Assembly (NCBI GenBank): GCA_900546105.1
Contig: URBP01000070.1
Location: forward strand, 1 to 11,391
Length of the DNA stretch: 11,391 nt
From: an uncultured Collinsella sp.
GTDB taxonomy: Bacteria; Actinomycetota; Coriobacteriia; Coriobacteriales; Coriobacteriaceae
Direction of reading: 5' to 3'
The notes below the pieces were generated by a model. The model made no database searches. It was not told where the DNA came from and saw nothing but the letters and a program-made list of their open reading frames with translations. The position numbers were made by a program, and so were the translations under genes. Positions 1 through 6,078 of the stretch are shown in pieces (position 1 is the first letter of the stretch; each line of letters starts with the position of its first letter).

Positions 1-59
1 GTTGCAATGAAAATGAGAATCAAGGAGTGCATTTAAAGTGAGAAAAGCCGTCAGAACAC

Positions 60-88
60 TTGCGCGGATGTGCGATGTCCCGTATCAT
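60..88 (+). promoter_or_regulatory. Candidate promoter of the tRNA-Thr gene
   Basis: A TTGCGC box (60-65) is followed, after exactly 17 bases, by TATCAT (83-88), which matches five of six -10 consensus bases. Transcription would begin near 95, giving a leader of about 33 bases before the tRNA. The -35 box matches only three of six consensus bases, so the call rests on the spacing, the good -10 box and the position. Confidence 0.4.
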
Positions 89-127
89 AGACAGCCGTTG
101 ACGCCTCAGTTGCGTCACCACATGGCC

Positions 128-203
128 GCCAGCGTAGCTCAGTTGGTAGAGCACCGCTCTCGTAAAGCGGGGGTCACCGGTTCGAGCCCGGTCGCTGGCT
201 CCA
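128..203 (+). tRNA. tRNA-Thr, anticodon CGT, CCA encoded
   Basis: The full cloverleaf can be read by eye. The acceptor stem pairs GCCAGCG (128-134) with CGCTGGC (193-199). The D-arm has GCTC/GAGC (137-140, 149-152). The anticodon stem CCGCT/AGCGG (154-158, 166-170) encloses the loop CTCGTAA, giving anticodon CGT, which reads the threonine codon ACG. The T-arm ACCGG/CCGGT (176-180, 188-192) encloses TTCGAGC. The discriminator base is T200, and the 3' CCA (201-203) is encoded in the DNA. The gene stands alone, with no second tRNA within about 150 bases on either side. Confidence 0.96.
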
Positions 204-215
204 TTGCACAAGATA

Positions 216-236
216 GCCGCCTTCGGGCGGCGATTT
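216..236 (+). terminator. Probable terminator of the tRNA transcript
   Basis: A perfect 6-bp G+C stem, GCCGCC (216-221) and GGCGGC (226-231), is closed by a stable TTCG tetraloop 12 bases after the tRNA CCA end. The tail (GATTTACC) has only three consecutive T, so it would be a weak intrinsic terminator. It may instead act as a 3' processing boundary. Confidence 0.5.
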
Positions 237-360
237 ACCAAAGTGAAATCTTAATGAATAGAAACCCAGCTGCAACAATTGCCATGGTGAGGGCTCGAAT
301 TGGCCATATAGATCTAAAATAGTCACAATATACAAATGTCGAGAGACATTGGGGATATAG

Positions 361-870
361 ATGAAAAGAACTAAGGGTTTTCTTTTGTTGGTATTGATGC
401 TGCTCGGACTGTTCTGCCTGAGTGGCCCTTCTTGGGCCGAGGCTGCCTGTCCTGAAGGTGAGCCTCAGCAGTCTTATACGGGCAGCCTGCTGATAACTGC
501 TAAGGAGGGCGATGCCGACTCCCAGTCTGGGGTAAATCCCCTTGCCACTTTTGAGGGGGACGGCGGAACGGTCAAGCTTGACCATATTGGTAGCGGGATT
601 TTGAGGTGGCAAGTTCTTCCGGACAAAATCGCGAACGATCCCTTCTCTTTTGCTGGAACGATATATCTATACAAGGTTGTGAGCGGAAAACAAAAATACG
701 TCGATTGCTATCCGACAAACGGGTCTGGAATTGCATTCACCGGCATTTCGGGGCAGATTGATACACATGTACGAAAGGGAACCTATGTGGTGCGTTGGGT
801 TGGAGCTGCTGGAGGCCCGATATGGATTGCGGTCTTGCGCCCCGATGTCCAAATAGGTTTCTCTCTCTAG
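361..870 (+). CDS. Secreted protein of unknown function
   Basis: This is a 169-residue protein I do not recognise. It begins with a classical signal peptide: a basic start (MKRTKG), a leucine-rich core at residues 7-21, and a likely signal peptidase I site after residue 28 (SWAEA|AC). There is no lipobox, so it is probably exported rather than lipid-anchored. The mature part is about 140 residues and looks beta-rich, with many Gly, Thr, Val and Tyr residues. It holds two cysteines, C30 and C116, that could form one disulfide. The ATG follows a GGGGA stretch about 6 bases upstream. The gene is visibly richer in A+T than the sugar genes further right and follows a tRNA gene, so acquisition by transfer is possible but not shown. 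It is followed after 14 bases by a second small gene on the same strand. Confidence 0.7.
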   Translation: MKRTKGFLLLVLMLLGLFCLSGPSWAEAACPEGEPQQSYTGSLLITAKEGDADSQSGVNPLATFEGDGGTVKLDHIGSGILRWQVLPDKIANDPFSFAGTIYLYKVVSGKQKYVDCYPTNGSGIAFTGISGQIDTHVRKGTYVVRWVGAAGGPIWIAVLRPDVQIGFSL

Positions 871-884
871 ACGGGAAGTTGCTC

Positions 885-1250
885 ATGAACGCCATATATG
901 ACGGAGATGACTGGGTCGATCACTATACTTGGCGCCTGGTCGGCTCGAACGACAATGGGGATGTGGTGTTTGATGGACTATGTCCAAAGCATCTCCATCC
1001 TTTTGTCTCGTCGTTAATTGAGAGTTCCGCTCGTGTTGCCCCCTACAGCTCGGCATCGCTTCATGATACGGACGTTTTGAAGACCATAAGGGAATCAATT
1101 GACGAGGGCACGATGAGCGGCCCGCTGTTTTCTCGGCTTGTGGGGCTAGATGAGATTGGCTCGAAACGACTGCTTGCGGGCGAAAAAGTGGAACTCACTT
1201 ATCGGTCGATGATTTCAATCCTGCGGCTAGCCGATGTTCTTCGCAAATAA
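885..1250 (+). CDS. Small protein of unknown function
   Basis: The chosen start is ATG at 885, which has GGGAAG six bases upstream and lies 14 bases after the preceding secreted-protein gene. The frame is open back to an ATG at 795, but that start would overlap the upstream gene by 76 bases and has no better ribosome site. The product has 121 residues, no signal peptide and no membrane segment. The N-terminal half is acidic and rich in aromatic residues. The last 50 residues (roughly 70-121) look helical, and a segment around GLDEIGSKRLLAGEK is loosely reminiscent of a helix-turn-helix. That resemblance is too weak to name a function. Its closeness to the secreted gene suggests the two are co-transcribed. 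Confidence 0.55.
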   Translation: MNAIYDGDDWVDHYTWRLVGSNDNGDVVFDGLCPKHLHPFVSSLIESSARVAPYSSASLHDTDVLKTIRESIDEGTMSGPLFSRLVGLDEIGSKRLLAGEKVELTYRSMISILRLADVLRK

Positions 1251-1270
1251 ATGAGGCTTCCCTATTCAAA

Positions 1271-1324
1271 AACCGAAAACCCCGCCAAACGTGATTCCCC
1301 TAGGGGAAGCACGTTTGGCGGGGT
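1271..1324 (-). terminator. Intrinsic terminator of the epimerase-kinase-YhcH unit
   Basis: Two 23-base arms (1279-1301 and 1302-1324) form a near-perfect palindrome centred on CCTAGG, with a single A/G mismatch (1294/1309). Read on the minus strand, the stem is followed by TTTTCGGTTTTT, a good U-rich tail, about 100 bases beyond the stop codon of the YhcH-family gene. On the plus strand the tail (CCTAGCGTG) lacks a T run, so termination of the convergent plus-strand gene is less certain. Confidence 0.65.
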
Positions 1325-1393
1325 CCTAGCGTGATTTCCCTAGGGGAAGCACGTTTGGCGGGGTCCTAGCGTGATTTCCCTAGGGGAATCACG
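1291..1393. repeat. 40-bp tandem repeat with palindromic core, about 2.6 copies
   Basis: The unit runs 1291-1330, 1331-1370 and then a partial copy 1371-1393. The first two copies differ at one position (ATTCCCC versus ATTTCCC). Each unit begins with a palindromic core around CCCTAGGGG flanked by GTGATT and AAGCAC (AATCAC in the last copy), followed by GTTTGGCGGGGTCCTAGC. The last copy can fold alone as a hairpin (1369-1394) with one T-G wobble. The repeat fills the gap between two convergent genes. Confidence 0.9.
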
Positions 1394-1425
1394 CCATCAT
1401 ACGAACAGCTCAGCCGAGCAGCTCG

Positions 1426-1899
1426 CTACTCCTCCCAGTAGGCGTCGGCAAGCAACTTAAAGCAGATCTTCTTGACCGGCTGTGCGCCATCGCCCGGGAA
1501 CTCGAGCGTGGGCATGTGGGGCTCGCCGGCAACGAACAGCGCGAATTTGTCGTCGGCAAGATCGCCGGCGATCGAGGCGTCGGAATCGACCAGATCATAG
1601 TCGTCCTTCTCGTCAAACTCCTGGACCAGCGTCAGGCTGCCAGTAGCGACCTTGAAGGCCTCGCGACCCTCGACGTCGATCTGCAGGTCGTGATAGCGCT
1701 GATGCGTCTCATAGTGAGCCTCGGCCTCGGAACGCGTCGTGGGAGCCATGACGTTCGCATAGACCTTGTCGCCCAGAATCGGATGGCTGCCGACCTCGAG
1801 CTCTGCCGGGTCGTTCTCCTCGAGCCAGTCGATCAGCACGTCGAAGCCCTTGAGCATTCCGCGGTACTCCTCGATATCGCCCAATGCACCGTAAATCAT
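1426..1899 (-). CDS. YhcH/YjgK/YiaL (NanQ-type) family sugar anomerase-like protein
   Basis: The 157-residue product has the length and signature of the YhcH/YjgK/YiaL family, a small metal-binding beta-barrel group whose E. coli member NanQ (YhcH) speeds anomer interconversion of N-acetylneuraminate. The diagnostic stretch lies at residues 64-78 (ETHQRYHDLQIDVEG), with E64, H66 and D71 as likely metal or catalytic residues. GEPHMP (125-130) supplies a further histidine, H128. The start is supported by GAGAGGGGA about six bases upstream. It is the last gene of the unit with an aldose epimerase and a tagatose-6-phosphate kinase, so a role in handling anomers of an imported amino sugar or its phosphate is a reasonable inference. 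The real substrate cannot be read from the sequence. Confidence 0.82.
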   Translation of the reverse strand: MIYGALGDIEEYRGMLKGFDVLIDWLEENDPAELEVGSHPILGDKVYANVMAPTTRSEAEAHYETHQRYHDLQIDVEGREAFKVATGSLTLVQEFDEKDDYDLVDSDASIAGDLADDKFALFVAGEPHMPTLEFPGDGAQPVKKICFKLLADAYWEE

Positions 1900-1931
1900 C
1901 TAAATCCCCTCTCGGATCGCTTCTTTGGCGG

Positions 1932-2066
1932 CTACTCGGCAAACGCGTTACCGACGCTGTTGCCACCCACATACGCCTCGACCAGGGTAAGGTCGGGATT
2001 GAACACGACAAACTCGGCGTCGCGCCCCAGCATAATGCTACCGCACTTGTCGTCGACATGAGCTAG
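1932..2066 (-). pseudogene. 3'-terminal remnant of a second nagA
   Basis: Forty-four codons plus a stop encode the C-terminus of an N-acetylglucosamine-6-phosphate deacetylase: ...DKCGSIMLGRDAEFVVF... ending VGNAFAE. Aligned by eye with the end of the intact nagA in this window, 33 of 44 residues are identical and most changes are conservative (I/V, E/D, Q/N). All of the catalytic barrel is missing. The frame is closed upstream by the stop codon of the kinase gene (2097-2099). The only possible start is a TTG at its very edge with no ribosome site, so it is unlikely to be translated. The divergence from the intact copy argues for an old paralogue lost by deletion rather than a fresh duplication. 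Confidence 0.8.
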
Positions 2067-2096
2067 CAAGCAATGCCGGGGCCGACGCCCAGGCTT

Positions 2097-3032
2097 TTAC
2101 AACTCGGTCACGACAACGCCGTTGTAGACCTCGTCCCAACGGTCCATGACCAGATGGCCGGTCATGGGATCCATGGCATTGAGCTTGCCGCAGGTGTTGG
2201 CGGTACGCAGCACCGTCTCGTCGTCCGCGCCAGCAGCAATGGCATGCGCGAAGCCAGCGATAGTGGAGTCACCAGAGCCCGTAGCGTTAACGGCAGGGAT
2301 ATCGGGGGTCTTTGCGCGGAACGCACGGCCATTGTGGAAGCCAACGGAGCCGGCAGCGCCCATGGACACGACGACCCAGGGGATATCGGAGAAGCGGGCA
2401 TCAGAGGCGAGCGCGGCGCGGAGCTCGTCCACATCGTCGGTGGTAAAGCTCGTACCCAAAAGGCCGTTGATCTCGGTCAGGTTAGGCTTGACCAGCTCGG
2501 GCTTAATTTCGGACTTAAGGGCGGCCTCGAGCGAAGCACCCGAGGTATCGAGCAACACCTTGGCACCGGCGTTCTCGGCAATGCCCGTGATCTTGGCATA
2601 GTAGTCTGCCTCGACACCGCGGGGCAGCGAACCCGAGATGGTGACGACGTCGGCCTTGCTCGCAAGCTCGGTAAACTTGGCGGTAAAGGCATCGAGCTCC
2701 TCGGGGGCAATTGTCGGGCCGCTCTCGAGCAGCTCGGTCTGGTTGCCGGCATGAAGGATATTGAGGCAGATGCGGGTCTCGCCCTTGATGGGCACAAAGT
2801 CGTTGTTAATACCGTTGGCGTCCATGAGCTCAGCCATGTAAGCGCCCATGTGGCCGCCGAGCAGACCGGTTGCCACGACGTCGTCGCCCAGCTGACCCAG
2901 CACACGGGCCACGTTGAGGCCCTTGCCGCCGGCGGTCTTTTCGGGCGTCACACGGTTGACGTCATCGATAACGAGCTCATCGAGCTGATAGCGCGTATCG
3001 ACAGACGGGTTCATCGTAACGGTGAGGATCAT
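2097..3032 (-). CDS. lacC: PfkB-family tagatose-6-phosphate kinase (LacC/FruK type)
   Basis: The 311-residue protein has the usual length and motifs of the LacC/FruK branch of the PfkB sugar kinases, which phosphorylate a ketohexose phosphate with ATP in the cytoplasm. The first motif, GGKGLNVAR, is at residues 35-43. KPNLTEI is at 182-188. The ATP-binding and anion-hole motif TGSGDSTIAGF is at 251-261, with D255 as the catalytic base. The start has AAGGAGC about five bases upstream. AgaS, encoded further right, makes tagatose-6-phosphate, so tagatose-6-phosphate kinase giving tagatose-1,6-bisphosphate fits best. A 1-phosphofructokinase is the main alternative, because the two cannot be separated by motif alone. 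It lies 59 bases after the aldose epimerase gene, probably in the same transcript. Confidence 0.83.
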   Translation of the reverse strand: MILTVTMNPSVDTRYQLDELVIDDVNRVTPEKTAGGKGLNVARVLGQLGDDVVATGLLGGHMGAYMAELMDANGINNDFVPIKGETRICLNILHAGNQTELLESGPTIAPEELDAFTAKFTELASKADVVTISGSLPRGVEADYYAKITGIAENAGAKVLLDTSGASLEAALKSEIKPELVKPNLTEINGLLGTSFTTDDVDELRAALASDARFSDIPWVVVSMGAAGSVGFHNGRAFRAKTPDIPAVNATGSGDSTIAGFAHAIAAGADDETVLRTANTCGKLNAMDPMTGHLVMDRWDEVYNGVVVTEL

Positions 3033-3091
3033 TTTTAGCTCCTTATCTCGCAGGCTCCTAGTGCCTCGCGATACGAGTCGACAAAACGGAA

Positions 3092-3973
3092 TTACAGAAT
3101 TTCAATCGTGAACGAGCGAACGACGGTCTCCTTGGGCTTGGCGACAAGGCAGCCGCGCTTATGCTCAAGCACGTCATCCTCATCGGAGCAGGTCGAAAGG
3201 CCGCCCCAGGGCTCAACTGCCACAAAATCGCCCTCGGGCTTACTCCACACGATGAGGTACGGAAAGCCCTCGAAGCTCAGGCGAACGCCCTTGTCCTCGC
3301 CCTTTTTGGAAAGCGTGACCTGACGACTCTCGAGTACGTCAAAGATGGTCTCCGCAAAATCGAAGAGCTCGTGCGACAGGGGCAACGTCTTCCCCACCAT
3401 GGGGTTCTTGGAGCGGTTTGCCACATCAATCAAGCCAGTCGAAGGAACGGCGGTGCAGAGCTCCGCAGCCTCGTCCTTCTCAAAGCGCAGCTCGTAGTCC
3501 GTATAGGCCTCGCCCTCGTCGAGCGGGCACCTAAAGCCGGGGTGTCCACCGATAAAGAACGGCATGTCCTCGGTGCCCTCGTTGGTCACCTCATAGGAGA
3601 CGCGCACGGTATCCCCCTCAAGCGCATAACGAGCGACAAGCTTAAACGGGTACGGATAATCGCTCAGCAGCGCGGCGTTATCCTCCGAAGCCAGGCACAT
3701 AGCCAACTCGTTCTCGCCTTGGCTCAGCAGCTTCCACTCCTGCTTGCGCGCAAAGCCGTGGCGAGCGAGCTTTACATGATGCCCGGCAAACGTCATGGCG
3801 CTGTTGTCGCGCAAGCCTCCGCAAATCGGGAAGCAAATCGGCGCCTGGCCGGACCACACGGTGGGATCACCCTGCCACAAGTACTCGCGACCTCCGGCCT
3901 CAATCGAGGTAAACGAGCCACCAGCCGTGGAAACCTTAATAGAAATCGAATCGTTGGAGAGAGCGTATTCCAT
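3092..3973 (-). CDS. Aldose 1-epimerase (LacX-like mutarotase)
   Basis: The 293-residue product belongs to the galactose mutarotase fold, LacX branch, which equilibrates alpha and beta forms of aldoses. Visible landmarks are the FPICGGLRD region (48-56), HGFAR (72-76, with catalytic H72), GGHPGF (142-147, with H144), and VEPWGG near the C-terminus, where E254 is the likely catalytic base. The chosen ATG has AAGGATG about five bases upstream. An open frame continues 45 codons further upstream, but that stretch has no family similarity and no ribosome site. It is the first gene of the unit with the tagatose-6-phosphate kinase and YhcH-family genes, and is divergent from the flavodoxin gene. I saw no convincing promoter in the 156 bases between the two starts. 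The physiological sugar is not known. Confidence 0.85.
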   Translation of the reverse strand: MEYALSNDSISIKVSTAGGSFTSIEAGGREYLWQGDPTVWSGQAPICFPICGGLRDNSAMTFAGHHVKLARHGFARKQEWKLLSQGENELAMCLASEDNAALLSDYPYPFKLVARYALEGDTVRVSYEVTNEGTEDMPFFIGGHPGFRCPLDEGEAYTDYELRFEKDEAAELCTAVPSTGLIDVANRSKNPMVGKTLPLSHELFDFAETIFDVLESRQVTLSKKGEDKGVRLSFEGFPYLIVWSKPEGDFVAVEPWGGLSTCSDEDDVLEHKRGCLVAKPKETVVRSFTIEIL

Positions 3974-4129
3974 TACCCATCCTTTCGAACAACTGCTTTT
4001 TGCTCGCAAGAACCCGTCTCGGCCCTGACCAAAGGACAAACCCGCACGTTCATCGATGCGTCCGGTATCCCAGCCATGCAACGGGGTACCATACAGACAT
4101 TGATGCAATTACAGCTGAAAGGCCTTCTT

Positions 4130-4714
4130 ATGCGAACCATCATCCTTTATGCCTCACGCCACCACGGCAATACGAAAAAGCTCGTGGACGCCATCGTCGA
4201 GGCGCACCCCGAAATCGATACCCTCGACGTCAAGGCGCTCGGCAAAAACGAGTATCCCAACCTGCACGAATATCATCTGATCGGTGTCGCCACGGGCATC
4301 TATTACTCCGAGATCGACAAGGACATGGCACGCGTGCTCACGAACGTGCTGCAGCCGCAGGACAAGGTGTTTGGCCTTATGACCTACGGTGGCAAAAACA
4401 AGTGGTACGGCAAGGATATCGATGGCATCTGCCGCATGAGGCAGGCCATCTTTATGGGTGTCTACGGCTGCCCCGGTTTTGATACGTGGGGGCCGTTCAA
4501 GCTCACCGGCGGTGTCCAAAAGGGACACCCGACCGCTGAGGAAATTAAGGGCGCCGTCGACTTCTTCGACAAGATCGAAGACGAGTATGGCGACATCATC
4601 GTCGAAGAGTACGCCAAGCGCGAGAAGCGCCTAGCCTACGAGAAGGAGCATCCTGCAGGAGGCCTGGTGGCCGGCGTTAAGCGCACGGCAAAGAAGATCG
4701 CTAACAAGCTGTAA
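4130..4714 (+). CDS. Flavodoxin-fold protein with basic C-terminal tail
   Basis: The 194-residue protein starts with the flavodoxin beta-strand and phosphate-binding loop: ILYASRHHGNTKKL, residues 5-18, a variant of the S/T-x-T-G-N-T loop. The later loops GVATGIYYSEID and GLMTYGG, and a GCPGFDTWGPFKLTGG region, are typical of short-chain flavodoxin-family proteins that bind FMN and carry electrons. Roughly the last 40 residues form a highly charged, Lys-rich helical tail ending AKKIANKL, beyond the normal fold. The ATG is preceded by GAAAGG at a spacing of seven. Another in-frame ATG at 4103 has no such site. The gene runs against its neighbours and has its own terminator, so it is a single-gene unit. 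No redox partner is encoded nearby. Confidence 0.78.
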   Translation: MRTIILYASRHHGNTKKLVDAIVEAHPEIDTLDVKALGKNEYPNLHEYHLIGVATGIYYSEIDKDMARVLTNVLQPQDKVFGLMTYGGKNKWYGKDIDGICRMRQAIFMGVYGCPGFDTWGPFKLTGGVQKGHPTAEEIKGAVDFFDKIEDEYGDIIVEEYAKREKRLAYEKEHPAGGLVAGVKRTAKKIANKL

Positions 4715-4745
4715 CTGTGAAGGTGCTTTTGAGCGTTTAACCCAT

Positions 4746-4785
4746 ACGGCGGGTCCGAGCAGATTCGGGCCCGCCGTCTTTTTCT
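4746..4785 (+). terminator. Intrinsic terminator of the flavodoxin gene
   Basis: A 13-bp stem (4746-4758 with 4765-4777, one T-G wobble) with a 6-base loop is followed by CTTTTT, starting 32 bases after the flavodoxin stop codon. The nagA gene converges on it from the other side. On the minus strand the stem is the same but the U-run is absent, so any stop of nagA transcripts here would be weaker. Confidence 0.9.
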
Positions 4786-4789
4786 ATCG

Positions 4790-5959
4790 TTACTCGGTAA
4801 AGGCGTTGCCGACGCTCTGGCCGCCAACATACGTCTCGACGAGGGTGAGCTCGTGGTCGAACACGACAAAGTCGGCGTCGCGACCCGGCATGATGCTGCC
4901 GCACTTATCCTCGATGTGCGCGGAGCGAGCCGGCACCTCGGTTGCCATGCGAATGGCGATATCGGCGCTGGCGATGCCCCAGTCGACGATGTTCTTGACG
5001 CCCTGGGCAAGCGTAAGCACCGAGCCGGCAATGCTCTTGCCGTCGGCGAGCCAGCACAGGTTGTCCTTCATGATGACATCCATGCCGCCACTGGTGTAGC
5101 TGCCCTCGGGCATGCCGCCGCAGCCCAGGCAGTCGGTGATGAGCACCGTATGCTGCCAGCCCTTGGCCTGCAGCAGCGCCTTGATGGCGGCAGGGTTTAC
5201 ATGCTTGCCGTCACAGATGATCTCGGCGTAGGTCTCGGACGTGGACATGGCAGCACCCACAACACCGGGCTCACGGTGATGCAGCCCGCGCTGGCCGTTA
5301 TAGGTATGCGTAAAGCAGCTGGCACCGGCGTTGATGGCGGCGATGCACTCATCGTAGGTGGCGTCGGAGTGACCGATGCTGGTCACCACGCCCTTGGCGT
5401 TCAGGGCAGCCGCATAAGCAGCGGCACCGTCGCGCTCGGCCGCCATGGCGCTCTTAACGATGCGACCACCCGCAGCCTCCTGCCACTGATCGAAGACCTC
5501 CTCGGAGGGATCGATAAGATAAGCGGGGTTCTGCGCGCCCACGTGCTTCATGGTAAAGAAGGGGCCCTCCAGGTAGATGCCCTGAATGCGAGCACCGCAG
5601 AAGTCGGGGCCGCGACCCTCGTCCGCCTGGGCGATAGCGGCGCAGGCGTCCTTGATCTGCTCGACGCCATCGGTGAACGTCGTGGGTAGCCAGCTGGTGG
5701 TACCGCGACGGGCGAGCTCAGTCGAGCTGATATCGATACCCTCGGGGTCGTTATCGGTAGTTGAGTGGTTGTAGAAGCCATGGATGTGGGTATCGACCAT
5801 ACCCGGTGCGATCCACGATCCCGTGTAGTCCTTGATCTCGCAAGAGGGCTCGTCGGCCTGCCAGGCGCCAAAGACGCCATCCTCGACCATAAGATAGCCG
5901 CCCAGCTGCGGACCTGCCGGCAAGAAGAACTTGTCAGCCTTAATTGCGTACGTGCTCAT
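4790..5959 (-). CDS. nagA: N-acetylglucosamine/N-acetylgalactosamine-6-phosphate deacetylase
   Basis: The 389-residue product is a full-length NagA/AgaA amidohydrolase that removes acetate from GlcNAc-6-P or GalNAc-6-P in the cytoplasm. It shows the expected metal and catalytic residues: the HxH pair H58/H60 in DTHIHG, E131 in LEGPF, H197 in GHSDATYD, H218 in FTHTYNG, H253, and the catalytic aspartate D276 in ITDCLGCGG. The chosen start is ATG at 5957-5959, with AAGGAG five bases upstream. A GTG two codons earlier overlaps that ribosome site. It lies downstream of agaS, but a terminator separates them, so it may depend on its own promoter or on read-through. I could not identify a convincing promoter. 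The linkage with AgaS and the PTS favours GalNAc-6-P as substrate, although NagA enzymes often accept both. Confidence 0.92.
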   Translation of the reverse strand: MSTYAIKADKFFLPAGPQLGGYLMVEDGVFGAWQADEPSCEIKDYTGSWIAPGMVDTHIHGFYNHSTTDNDPEGIDISSTELARRGTTSWLPTTFTDGVEQIKDACAAIAQADEGRGPDFCGARIQGIYLEGPFFTMKHVGAQNPAYLIDPSEEVFDQWQEAAGGRIVKSAMAAERDGAAAYAAALNAKGVVTSIGHSDATYDECIAAINAGASCFTHTYNGQRGLHHREPGVVGAAMSTSETYAEIICDGKHVNPAAIKALLQAKGWQHTVLITDCLGCGGMPEGSYTSGGMDVIMKDNLCWLADGKSIAGSVLTLAQGVKNIVDWGIASADIAIRMATEVPARSAHIEDKCGSIMPGRDADFVVFDHELTLVETYVGGQSVGNAFTE

Positions 5960-6017
5960 ATGCACTCCTTGCTTCTAAAGCAGTTGACTGTGGTGATGCT
6001 TATACCCGGTCCAAGTG

Positions 6018-6059
6018 AAAACAAAAAGCGCCCGCCCGCCGTTATGAGCGGACGGGCGC
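6018..6059 (-). terminator. Intrinsic terminator of agaS
   Basis: A G+C-rich stem of 12 bp with one mismatch (6028-6039 with 6048-6059) and an 8-base loop is followed on the minus strand by TTTTTGTTTT. It starts 19 bases after the agaS stop codon and separates agaS from nagA. Confidence 0.88.
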
Positions 6060-6078
6060 CCTTACAGGGGGGACGCGA

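Noticed and set aside
128..203. tRNA-Thr as an integration site of a mobile island
   Set aside because: I found no second copy of the tRNA 3' end downstream and no integrase, so only the A+T-rich composition hints at transfer.
20..322. Open frames on both strands across the tRNA gene
   Set aside because: They run straight through a complete tRNA cloverleaf, and their proteins are the kind of artefact produced when tRNA sequence is translated.
1291..1393. CRISPR array
   Set aside because: The 40-bp units abut with no unique spacers between them, and no cas genes are present. It is a tandem repeat of a palindrome.
2073..3038. A 321-codon plus-strand frame opposite the kinase gene
   Set aside because: It is a mirror frame caused by GC-biased codon use. 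The minus-strand reading has all PfkB motifs, while this one has no family features.
3974..4108. Longer start for the aldose epimerase
   Set aside because: The added 45 residues show no family similarity, and a good ribosome site precedes the ATG at 3973.
3161..4129. Long upstream extension of the flavodoxin frame
   Set aside because: The extra 323 codons lie antisense to the aldose epimerase gene. The flavodoxin fold begins at the ATG at 4130, which has its own ribosome site.
3974..4129. Divergent promoters between the epimerase and flavodoxin genes
   Set aside because: Promoters must exist here or be read into, but no -35/-10 pair with acceptable spacing and sequence could be defended on either strand.
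5960..6027. GntR operator upstream of nagA
   Set aside because: The sequence has a GGGTATAAGC stretch, but it does not match the shared core and shows no palindrome.
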